64,000 nucleotides of DNA, taken from assembly GCA_950097015.1 (NCBI GenBank), contig CATNEN010000024.1, positions 1,386,001 to 1,450,000 of the forward strand, read 5' to 3'. Position numbers and translations under genes: made by a program. Source of the stretch: Macrostomum hystrix (taxonomy: Eukaryota > Platyhelminthes > Macrostomidae). The notes under the pieces are model-generated. The model saw only the letters and a list, made by a program, of their open reading frames with translations, searched no databases and was not told the DNA's origin. Below, piece by piece: positions 12,420-23,200 of the stretch. How positions within the stretch are numbered: the stretch's first letter is position 1; each line of letters opens with the position of its first letter.

Positions 12420-15075
12420 ATTGATAATCTTCGGGATTAATAATCTCGGGTATTGAAAATCTTGGGGATTGATAAAATTGTGGATTGTTTATCTTGGGGG
12501 ATAGATAATCTTGGGGATTGATAATCTTGGGTATTGAAAATCTTGGGAATTGATAATCTTGGGAATTGATAATCTTGGGGATTGATAATCTTGGGGATTG
12601 ATAATCTTGGGGATTGATAATCTTGGGGATTGATAATCTTGGGGATTAGTAATCTTAGGGGTTGATTATCTTGGGAATTGATAATCTTGGGGATTGATAA
12701 TCTTGGGAATTGATAATCTTGGGGATTGATAATCTTGGGGATTAGTAATCTTAGGGGTTGATTATCTTGGGAATTGATAATCTTGGGGATTGATAATCTT
12801 GGGGATTGATATTCTTGGGTATTGAAAATCTTGGGGATTGATAATCTTGGGTATTGATATTATTGGGTATTGATAATCTTGGGGATTGATAATCTTGGGG
12901 ATTAGTAATCTTAGGGGTTGATTATCTTGGGAATTGATAATCTTGGGGATTGATATTCTTGGGTATTGAAAATCTTGGGGATTGATATTCTTGGGTATTG
13001 ATAATCTTGGGGATTGATAATCTTGGGGATTAGTAATCTTAGGGGTTGATTATCTTGGGAATTGATAATCTTGGGGATTGATAATCTTGGGGATTGAAAA
13101 TCTTGGGGATTGATATTCTTGGGTATTGAAAATCTTGGGGATTGATATTCTTGGGTATTGAAAATCTTGGGAATTGATAATCTTGGGGATTGATAATCTT
13201 GGGGATTGATATTCTTGGGTATTGAAAATCTTGGGGATTGATATTCTTGGGTATTGATAATCTTGGGGATTGAAAATCTTGGGGATTAGTAATCTTAGGG
13301 GTTGATTATCTTGGGAATTGATAATCTTGGGGATTGATAATCTTGGGGATTGAAAATCTTGGGGATTGATATTCTTGGGTATTGAAAATCTTGGGGATTG
13401 ATATTCTTGGGTATTGAAAATCTTGGGAATTGATAATCTTGGGGATTGAAAATCTTGGGAATTGATAATCTTGGGAATTGATAATCTTGGGGATTGATAA
13501 TCTTGGGAATTGATAATCTTAGGGGTTGATAATCTTGGGGTATTGATAATCTTCGGGATCGTTAATCTAGGGGATTGATAATCTTAGGGATTGATAATCT
13601 CGGGTATTGAAAATCTTAGGGATTGATATTCTTGGCTATTTAAAATCTTACGGATTGATAATCTCGGTATTGAAAATCTTGGGGATTGATATTCTTGGGT
13701 ATTGAAAATCTTGGGGATTGATAATCTTGGGTATTGATATTCTTGGGTATTGATAATCTTAGGGATTGATAATCTTGGGGATTAGTAATCTTAGGGGTTG
13801 ATTATCTTGGGAATTGATAATCTTGGGGATTGATATTCTTGGGTATTGAAAATCTTGGGGATTGATATTCTTGGGTACTGATAATCTTGGGGATTGATAA
13901 TCTTGGGGATTAGTAATCTTAGGGGTTGATTATCTTGGGAATTGATAATCTTGGGGATTGATAATCTTGGGGATTGAAAATCTTGGGGATTGATATTCTT
14001 GGGTATTGAAAATCTTGGGGATTGATATTCTTGGGTATTGAAAATCTTGGGGATTGATAATCTTGGGTATTGAAAATCTTGGGGATTGATAATCTTGGGC
14101 ATTGAAAATCTTGGGGATTAGTAATCTTAGGGGTTGATTATCTTGGGAATTGATAATCTTGGGAATTGATAATCTTGGGGATTGATAATCTTGGGAATTG
14201 ATAATCTTGGGAATTGATAATCTTGGGAATTGATAATCTTGGGAATTGAAAATCTTAGGGGTTGATAATCTTGGGGTATTGATAATCTTCGGGATCGTTA
14301 ATCTAGGGGATTGATAATCTTAGGGATTGATAATCTCGGGTATTGAAAATCTTAGGGATTGATATTCTTGGCTATTTAAAATCTTGGGGATTGATAATCT
14401 CGGTATTGAAAATCTAGGGGATTGATAATCTAGGGAATTGATAATCTCGGTATTGAAAATCTTGGGGATTGATAATCTCGGTATTGAAAATCTTGGGGAT
14501 TGATATTCTTGGGTATTGAAAATCTTGGGGATTGATATTCTTGGGTGTTGAAAATCTTGGGGATTGATAATTTCGGTATTGAAAATCTTGGGGATTGATA
14601 ATTTCGGTATTGAAAATCTTGGGGATTGATAATTTCGGTATTGAAAATCTTGGGGATTGATATTCTTGGGTATTGAAAATCTTGGGGATTGATATTCTTG
14701 GGTATTGAAAATCTTGGGGATTGATAATCTCGGTATTGAAAATCTTGGGGATTGATAATCTCGGTATTGAAAATCTTGGGGATTGATAATCTCGGTATTG
14801 AAAATCTTGGGGATTGATAATCTCGGTATTGAAAATCTTGGGGATTGATAATCTCGGTATTGAAAATCTTGGGGATTGATAATCTCGGTATTGAAAATCT
14901 TGGGGATTGATAATTTCGGTATTGAAAATCTTGGGGATTGATAATCTCGGTATTGAAAATCTTGGGGATTGATAATCTCGGTATTGAAAATCTTGGGGAT
15001 TGATATTCTTGGGTATTCAAAATCTTGGGGATTGATATTCTTGGGTATTCAAAATCTTGGGGATTGATAAACGTG
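12420..15075. repeat. 17-bp tandem array, GGGGATTGATAATCTT type (2.65 kb)
   Basis: About 155 copies of a 16-17 base unit, ATTGATAATCTTGGGG, with common variants ATTGAAAATC, ATTGATATTC, AATCTCGGT and GGGGTTGATTATC. Longer blocks recur: for example the run with TCGGGATCGTTAATCTAGGGG appears near 13550 and again near 14290. Long open frames on the minus strand (rich in SIPKIFNTQ-like words) follow from the repeat lacking stops and are not genes. Confidence 0.95.
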
Positions 15076-15864
15076 TGTATTGATAATGTTGAGAATCGAA
15101 AATATTGAAGATTTAGAAGCTTCTGGTTGAATATCTTTGGGATTGAAAATCTTCTGCCAGTGACCCATTGTCATTCGGAGACCTGTACGGAGGCGATCGC
15201 ATGGTCAAGCAGCTTAATTTTGTTTGCATTGTTCACGTGCGAGCCTTTGCAATTGTTTGATTGAGTCAATGGATTTGAGTAGAGAGTAGTAGCATTGATT
15301 AGTTTCAGCTTGGTCTCTAAGACTGGTCTCTATATTCACCGTGGACAAGAAGCCTCTTGGAACTGACAGGCATTGACAAATCGTCTTGGTCGAAATTGAT
15401 CTCTAAGACGGTGTGTTCTCAAAACCGCTTGTTGACAAGCTGCTCACACGCTTGCCCCTGCTCAGATTATCACCAGTCCAGGAAGGAACACGTGAGCCGC
15501 TAATTAGTAATTACCTGGACAGTCGGCTGCATTTTGATTGATGCATTCGACTGCTTGGAGTTAAAGACAAACATGAGCTCGCCTCTCTTACCTGTCTGCT
15601 CAGTAATTAATTTAGAATTACTTGAATTTTCAGTGACTGATGAGCTGCATACATAAAGTTTACTTTAAAGATTGTGTCTGTCTCAAGCAAAAAATACAGA
15701 CTTTGCTTAGAAAAATCTTAGGCAACTAAGGACTTTAGAATCTGCATGACCCTCTAGAATCTGCATGACCCGCTAGAACAGGGGTCGGCAAACGTATTAG
15801 CTAGCGATCTTAAAAGCCGACTGCGGGCCGCATTGAGTGTAGAAATATTAGATAGGGGAGAGAT
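15076..15864. other. Non-coding stretch between tandem arrays
   Basis: No supported feature, apart from the short direct repeat CTAGAATCTGCATGACCC near 15740-15775, which recurs near 16600 beyond the next array. Confidence 0.45.
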
Positions 15865-16535
15865 GACGCAGAGAAGATATGGCAGGGGACGATAAGACAC
15901 GGGAGAGATGAGACACGGGAGAGATGAGACACGGGAGAGATGAGACACGGGAGAGATGAGACACGGGAGAGATGAGACAGGAGAGATAAGACACAGGAGA
16001 GATGAGACACCAGAGAGATGAGACAGGAGAGATAAAACACAGGAGAGATGAGACATCAGAGAGATGAGACAGGAGAGATAAGACACAGGAGAGATGAGAC
16101 ACCAGAGAGATGAGACAGGAGAGATAAGACACAGGAGAGATGAGACACCAGAGAGATGAGACAGGAGAGATAAGACACGGGAGAGATGAGACACGGGAGA
16201 GATAAGACACAGGAGAGATGAGACAGGAGAGATGAGACACGGGAGAGATAAGACACAGGAGAGATGAGACAGGAGAGATGAGACACGGGAGAGATGAGAC
16301 ACAGGAGAGATGAGATACAGGAGAGATGAGACACGGGAGAGATGAGACACGGGAGAGATGAGACACGGGAAAGATGAGACACGGGAGAGATGAGACACGG
16401 GAGAGATGAGACACGGGAGAGATGAGACACGGGAGAGATGAGACACGGGAGAGATGAGACACGGGAGAGATGAGACACGGGAGAGATGAGACACGGGAGA
16501 GATGAGACACGGGAGAGATGAGACAAGAGAGAGAT
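15865..16535. repeat. 16-bp tandem array, GAGATGAGACACGGGA type
   Basis: About 42 copies of a 15-16 base purine-rich unit (GAGATGAGACACGGGA, with GACAGGA and GATAAGACACAGGA variants). One strand is almost all purine. Open frames of up to 285 codons on the minus strand (SHLSRVSSLPCLISPV words) are artefacts of the array. Confidence 0.95.
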
Positions 16536-17417
16536 GAAACAGGATACTGTAGGTGTTGGAAGGGGCAACGGGCCGGATTTGGGAGTATGACCCTATAGAA
16601 TCTATATGACCCTATAGAGTATGCATGACACTCTAGAATCTGCATGTCCCTCTTCCTCTGATCCGCTTCTATTGATACATACGAGTATAATCCACATCCA
16701 CGCACTTCAGCAATGAAGCTTGCTAAAAATGTACATTCTATACTACTGATACTGGTCGCCTAAGTAGAAATCAGCGCATCAAACAGAAAAAAATAAACAA
16801 AATTTATTCCCTAGATTCCGCGCTTTACTTCAGGCGAAGTAACAAGGCAGCTAAAGATCGATAAAAACTACGGTTAGACAAAATTTGGTCATCACTTTTT
16901 GGATAATTAATAAAATAGTAGCTGATTATTGTTTGCTGAACAAACCGTGATTCAATCAATGCTGCGCACCTGGTCCAACATTTAAGTTGCGAGTGGGCAA
17001 GGCACACAAGCTTGATGGCGAAGGATGCGGCAGTTTGGCAGGAGAATGAGAATTGTAATTCAGCGCTGAGTGAATAATCAGCTCTCGTGGTTAATTGACG
17101 CACAACGATGGCTGGAGCCAGCCAGCCTACCTTGATGTGAATAAAAGTGCAAATGCGGCGGCACTGTTTGTCTGACCGTGAAGCAGCCGCTTCTGTTTTT
17201 AAAGTGCTTTTGCTTTTAGCTGAACTGCAGGCACTATGAATGAGATTTCACTGTCCCTTGTCGATCAAACTGGGACCTGCAAAGGCGATGCAGCTGCGTG
17301 AGGTGTGAAAATGTGTAAAAACTGCATTCATCAGAGAAAGCGTCTGCGGCGTTGCCATGGTGATTAAATAAACACTGACTTTGTACTAGACTTCCAAGTA
17401 CTAGTACAAATCGGAAC
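16536..17417. other. Non-coding stretch between tandem arrays
   Basis: A 92-codon minus-strand open frame at 16825-17103 shows no family features. Nothing else is supported. Confidence 0.4.
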
Positions 17418-18562
17418 GAAACTGAGGCTACCTGAATCCTGCAGCTGAAGCTACCTGAATACTGAAACTGAAGCTACCTGAATACTGAAACTGAAGCTAC
17501 CTGAATACTGAAACTGAAGCTACCTGAATCCTGCAGCTGAAGCTACCTGAATACTGAAACTGAAGCTACCTGAATACTGAAACTGAAGCTACCTGAATCC
17601 TGCAGCTGAAGCTACCTGAATCCTGAAACTGAAGCTACCTGAATACTGAAACTGAAGCTACCTGAATACTGAAACTGAAGCTACCTGAATACTGAAACTG
17701 AAGCTACCTGAATACTGAAACTGAAGCTACCTGAATACTGAAACTGAAGCTACCTGAATCCTGCAGCTGAAGCTACCTGAATACTGAAACTGAAGCTACC
17801 TGAATACTGAAACTGAAGCTACCTGAATACTGAAACTGAAGCTACCTGAATACTGAAACTGAAGCTACCTGAATCCTGCAGCTGAAGCTACCTGAATACT
17901 GAAACTGAAGCTACCTGAATCCTGCAGCTGAAGCTACCTGAATACTGAAACTGAAGCTACCTGAATACTGAAACTGAAGCTACCTGAATACTGAAACTGA
18001 AGCTACCTGAATCCTGCAGCTGAAGCTACCTGAATACTGAAACTGAAGCTACCTGAATACTGAAACTGAAGCTACCTGAATCCTGAAACTGAAGCTACCT
18101 GAATACTGAAACTGAAGCTACCTGAATACTGAAACTGAAGCTACCTGAATACTGAAACTGAAGCTACCTGAATACTGAAACTGAAGCTACCTGAATACTG
18201 AAACTGAAGCTACCTGAATCCTGCAGCTGAAGCTACCTGAATACTGAAACTGAAGCTACCTGAATACTGAAACTGAAGCTACCTGAATACTGAAACTGAA
18301 GCTACCTGAATACTGAAACTGAAGCTACCTGAATCCTGCAGCTGAAGCTACCTGAATACTGAAACTGAAGCTACCTGAATCCTGCAGCTGAAGCTACCTG
18401 AATCCTGAAACTGAAGCTACCTGAATCCTGCAGCTGAAGCTACCTGAATCCGGAAACTGAAGCTACCTGAATCCTGAAACTGAAGCTACCTGAATACTGA
18501 AACTGAAGCTACCTGAATCCTGCAGCTGAAGCTACCTGAATACTGAAACTGAAGCTACCTGA
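17418..18562. repeat. 23-bp tandem array with two alternating unit types
   Basis: About 50 copies of a 23-base unit, CTGAAGCTACCTGAATACTGAAA. The last eight bases take one of two forms, TACTGAAA or TCCTGCAG (a PstI site), arranged in a recurring order that repeats over several hundred bases (compare 17500-17780 with 18000-18230). The array passes directly into the next one at about 18562. Confidence 0.95.
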
Positions 18563-19475
18563 TTGAGAATCCTATGGATTGAAAATCCTATGGATTGAGA
18601 ATCCTATGGATTGAGAATCCTATGGATTGAGAATCCTACGGATTGAGAATCCTATGGATTGAGAATCCTATGGATTGAGAATCCTATGGATTGAGAATCC
18701 TATGGATTGAGAATCCTATGGATTGAGAATCCTATGGATTGAGAATCCTATGTATTGAGAATCATATGGATTGAGATTCCTATGGATTGAGATTCCTATG
18801 GATTGAGATTCCTATGGATTGAGATTCCTATGGATTGAGAATCCTATGGATTGAGAATCCTATGGATTGAGAATCCTATGTATTGAGAATCATATGGATT
18901 GAGATTCCTATGGATTGAGAATCCTATGGATTGAGAATCCTATGGATTGAGAATCCTATGGATTGAGATTCCTATGGATTGAGAATCCTATGGATTGAGA
19001 ATCCTATGGATTGAGAATCCTATGGATTGAGAATCCTATGGATTGAGAATCCTATGGATTGAGATTCCTACGGATTGAGAATCCTATGGATTGAGAATCT
19101 ATGGATTGAGAATCCTATGGATTGAGAATCCTACGGATTGAGAATCCTATGGATTGAGAATCCTATGGATTGAGAATCCTATGGATTGAGAATCCTATGG
19201 ATTGAGAATCCTATGGATTGAGAATCCTATGGATTGAGAATCCTATGGATTGAGAATCCTGGAGATTGATAATCCTATGGATTGAGAATCCTGGGGATTG
19301 AGAATCCTCGGGATTGAGAATTCTGGGGATTGAGAATCCTGGGGATTGAGAATCCTGGGGATGGAGAATCCTGGTGATGGAGAATCCTGGGGATGGAGAA
19401 TCCTGGGGTTGGAGAATCCTGGGAATGGAGAATCCTGGGGATTGAGAATCCTCAGATTGAGAATCCTGGGGATCG
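18563..19475. repeat. 16-bp tandem array, GGATTGAGAATCCTAT type
   Basis: About 56 copies of a 16-base unit, ATTGAGAATCCTATGG, shifting near 19260 to an ATTGAGAATCCTGGGG form. The unit resembles the 17-base array at 12420 (ATTGATAATCTTGGGG), so the two arrays are probably related. Confidence 0.95.
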
Positions 19476-19532
19476 GAAGGTTTTGCGATTAAGAAGATAT
19501 AGAGATTTTTGGAATTGCAACTTTTTTTATTC

Positions 19533-19629
19533 AGGTTTACTTGTGTAGCTGCTTGAATCAGTTCAGGTTTACTTGTGTAGCTGCTTGAATCAGTTCAGGT
19601 TTACTTGTGTAGCTGCTTGAATCAGTTCA
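19533..19629. repeat. 32-bp direct repeat, three copies
   Basis: Three near-perfect copies of a 32-base unit that begins TTCAGGTTTACTTGTGTAGC and ends TGCTTGAATCAG. Confidence 0.9.
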
Positions 19630-20208
19630 GGTTTCTAAAATGATATGTTATTTAGACTTTGTATGCTTTTACAAATGCTAATTGTAAACGGGTGTTGTAT
19701 TGCACAAAGATTTGCTTTTTCAAGTCCATGTTGAAGGCATTTTGTTGCCAGGTCTCCGTGAAAATTACATCGCTCTCAATTGCCTACGCCATCTAGCCAA
19801 TGGTTGAGAAGCCAGCCTCATTTGCTTGAATAATTCAAGAGCCACTTGTCGACTTCAGCCGCGAAATCCCAGTCCGATCCCAAATACGGCCTCCCAAAGT
19901 CAGCTTTCTTACCCTGAGCTCTCAGCGTACGACAGCAGGTTTCTGCTTTGATGGCTAGAGAAACAATTTAACCAGGTACAGAACCATTCGGATACTCAGT
20001 ATCCAATCCAGTGCGTTCCACCCAGCATCGCCCGTAGCAACCTCATCCGCTGGACGGGGACCAATTATTTGAGCCCTGGCTTCACACCAGCCACAATGCA
20101 ATCTGAGAGATAAGCAGTTTTGCCCAGTGCTGCAATCCAGTTACATTCGGCACACTCAGCCCAGCATTCAGCAGCTGCTAGCGAGTGTAGGCCCGGTAGA
20201 GCCTGACA

Positions 20209-23200
20209 ATGTCGACTGCAGTGTCCAGCTCCAGCATGACAGCCAACGATGCCAGGTCCAAGCTGAGCCGAGCGAAGCTCCGGGTGGTGCGATTCGCTGT
20301 CTCGACCAGCGGGCACGGCTACAAGAATGTGGCCGAAGCGCATTCAACAATTCACACCGTTATGTGGGCCGTCCTGCTCACAGGTGCCATCTGCGGCCTA
20401 TCCTACCACCTGGCGCTAATCTCAATTAAATATTTCGCCTACCAGAAACGGGTGATCACCAACACGGTGCTGGAGCCGCTGCACTTTCCCAAGGTGGCCA
20501 TCTGCCACACCAGCTACTTCTCCACCTACCTCATGTCGCAGCCGTCTAACTGGCTGGTGCGCGACCTGCACAACCAGCTGTTCAACCTGACTGCGCCCTA
20601 CTTCAGCGCGGCCGAAGAAGACCGCCGCGAATCTCTGGCTGACAAGGCTCTGCTAGACGCTCACCTGGAGGGTCGTCTACCTGAGCTGGAGAATGTGACA
20701 ACATCGCTAGACGCTGTACTCCTGAGCTGCACGTACAACTGGAGAAACTGCAGCGCTGCGAACTTCACCGCCGTGGCATCCGATCGGTACGGCATCTGCT
20801 ACGTTTTCGAGCCCAACATCACCTACGCCTCGGTGAGTGCCTGATTCCTCTCTGCCTGCTGCTTTTCTGTGCCGGGAGTACTCAATGCGCCTTTTGATGT
20901 TATGCCACGCTTCGTCTTCGACTCTGCGCGTATACTTTATCCCGGCGCAACATAATGTAAAAACTAGAATAATTTTAGAATAGGCAGACAAGAGAAATTA
21001 AAGAAAGTACATATCTCCGCATACAGGCAAAAATTTAGGAGCATTTTGAATGGATTTTATCATAAACAAGGCTTGAGGGCGGGTGCGAAATGAGGTAAAT
21101 GTATGGAAGGGAGTGTTTTGCCATAGACAGTTGCCGCGGGCTTGAAATTTAATCCCCGGCATGGCCCAGCCAACAGTCTATGGCTGTCATTTAACTGGCC
21201 GGGCCAAGAAATCAGTAATTTAATTGACCGGGCCATTAAACGCCATATAGCAAAATTCAAAATTAAGGATAAGCAGAACATAATGAACAGTAATTTATTA
21301 GCATGACAGAACAGCACGAACTCAACAGCTGGCAGATAGACATCACAAGAATTGTTACACGAAATTGTCAAGTCTACACGCTCTTCATTAGTCGAAATAG
21401 ATCACTACCTTGTTGTTAGCTCCGTCAGCTTCTATTCTCATTTTCTTGCCTTTCGGTTCCAAAACAGAAATTCCAACCTTCTCTAGCGCGACGACATCCG
21501 TTTTCTTGGCGTCGGGAGTCACCAGAGGCGTCTCTGGACCATCCACAGCCAGAGCCACAGCAAGAGCCGCTTCATTGGCGTTGGGAGCCACCAGAGGCGT
21601 CTCTAGACCATCCACAGCCAGAGCCACAGCGAGAGCCGCTTCATTGGCGTCGGAAGTCTTGCTCGTCGAATTCCCGCCAATGATGGCACTAGTACGACGT
21701 TGCATGCTAACAGACATGCCAATGTAGCGTTCAACGGCACTACTACTATGACCTGTGATCCGACAAATGTCCGCGCGTTCAATGCCAGCGTCGTGTAGTC
21801 GGGTAGCAGTTGTCTTCCGCAAGCTCTGGTTGGTGTACCGTCCAGAATCTTCCGGCACCGCCTTAGACATCAGGTTGGACACAAGTCCGGCCAAAGAGTG
21901 TCGACCCATCGGCGTTTTCGTGAATCATCCACCAGACTTTCCCGGAGCCCAGAACCGATTGGGCGACAAAAACAGCGCTTGGTCACAGTCCTCAGGTCGC
22001 TTCGCGATGTAAGCCTTATAGATGCACACGATGCATCGCTCATGGCCATCAGAATGGAATGCACGGACGACCTTCGGATCCCGTCGCAACCCTTTCAGTC
22101 CGCCCTGGTGTGTCTTCGTCACAGAATTGTCCACGTACTTAAGGCACTCGCTCCCATCGACGCAATCCAGTCGAATCTGCTTCTCAAATTGCAAATCTCT
22201 GAGCTCAGAACCACCACGCAAAGCAAAGTGCTTGCCAACAAGCCACACAATCGCATTGGACAGAGCTTGAGGGGTCGACTCTCCAAGAAGTTCGGAGCCC
22301 CAGAGGCCGTCCTCGACAGACCACGGAATTGCTTCAGCTCGACGGAGTCCAGCACATTTTCCATCCCTCGTTGACAGCTTCATCGAGGCATCCAACGCTC
22401 GTCGACTCTCGCAAAATTCAGGATCCTTCCAGAAACTCCAATCCTTCTTTAGGGTGTTTTGAAAGTAGTACTGGATCATCGAAAACAGGTCTTTTAACGT
22501 CGATGCGGTGTATCGTTCGCCTTCGTGGGTTCGCACTTCAAATACAAAAAACTTAAGCAGGTAGTTCAGATCGGCTTTGCTCATTTCTTCGCAACTCTTA
22601 ATCACCATCAGACCAGGAGCAGATCCATCAGCCCAAACAGTCTTCTTGGCCTCGTGCCATGCGGTAAAGACGCTCATAGCCCAATCGGCCTTTTTCCTCG
22701 TTGACGCAGGTGCACTTGCCAACAGCTCTCTTTCAATGTCTTCATTTGTCATCATCTTGAAGCGTTGGACTCCTTCGTGCTTCTCTTCGTAGAAGTCGAG
22801 CAGCTCAGCAGATATAAAAAACTCCGATGGGTCTAAAGACGCTCTGCTTTCCATGCCAATTGATTCAGTTGAACAGTCGAGTAAACTGTCTTTTTGGACA
22901 TAAACAGCTAACTATGTAGCCTCGCAGAATATCTTCACGGCCATAGTCAACTTTCGGGAGGGTTCCAGGCTGTACCATGCCTAAGATTAAATATGATAAT
23001 ACCCCCCAAAAGCGTTGTCTATGGCCATGAAGTCGGATTCGAGACTCGTTTCTATTGGCCTCGGCTGCGCCTCGGCCAAGAAATGAGTCCTCAGCCGACT
23101 TCATGGCCAAAGAAACGTTTTTGGGGGGGTATTATCTTATACTTAATCCCCAGCTTGGCCCGGCCTATTGGCTATTAATTCTGTGCATTTATTATTTAAT

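Noticed and set aside
13791-15020. Long minus-strand open frames with SIPKIFNTQ-like repeats
   Set aside because: They follow exactly the 17-bp array, where stop codons are missing because the unit lacks them in that frame. There is no non-repetitive coding flank.
15754-16705. Minus-strand open frames of up to 285 codons rich in SHLSRVSSLPCLISPV
   Set aside because: Artefact of the 16-bp purine array; all three frames on that strand are open over much of it.
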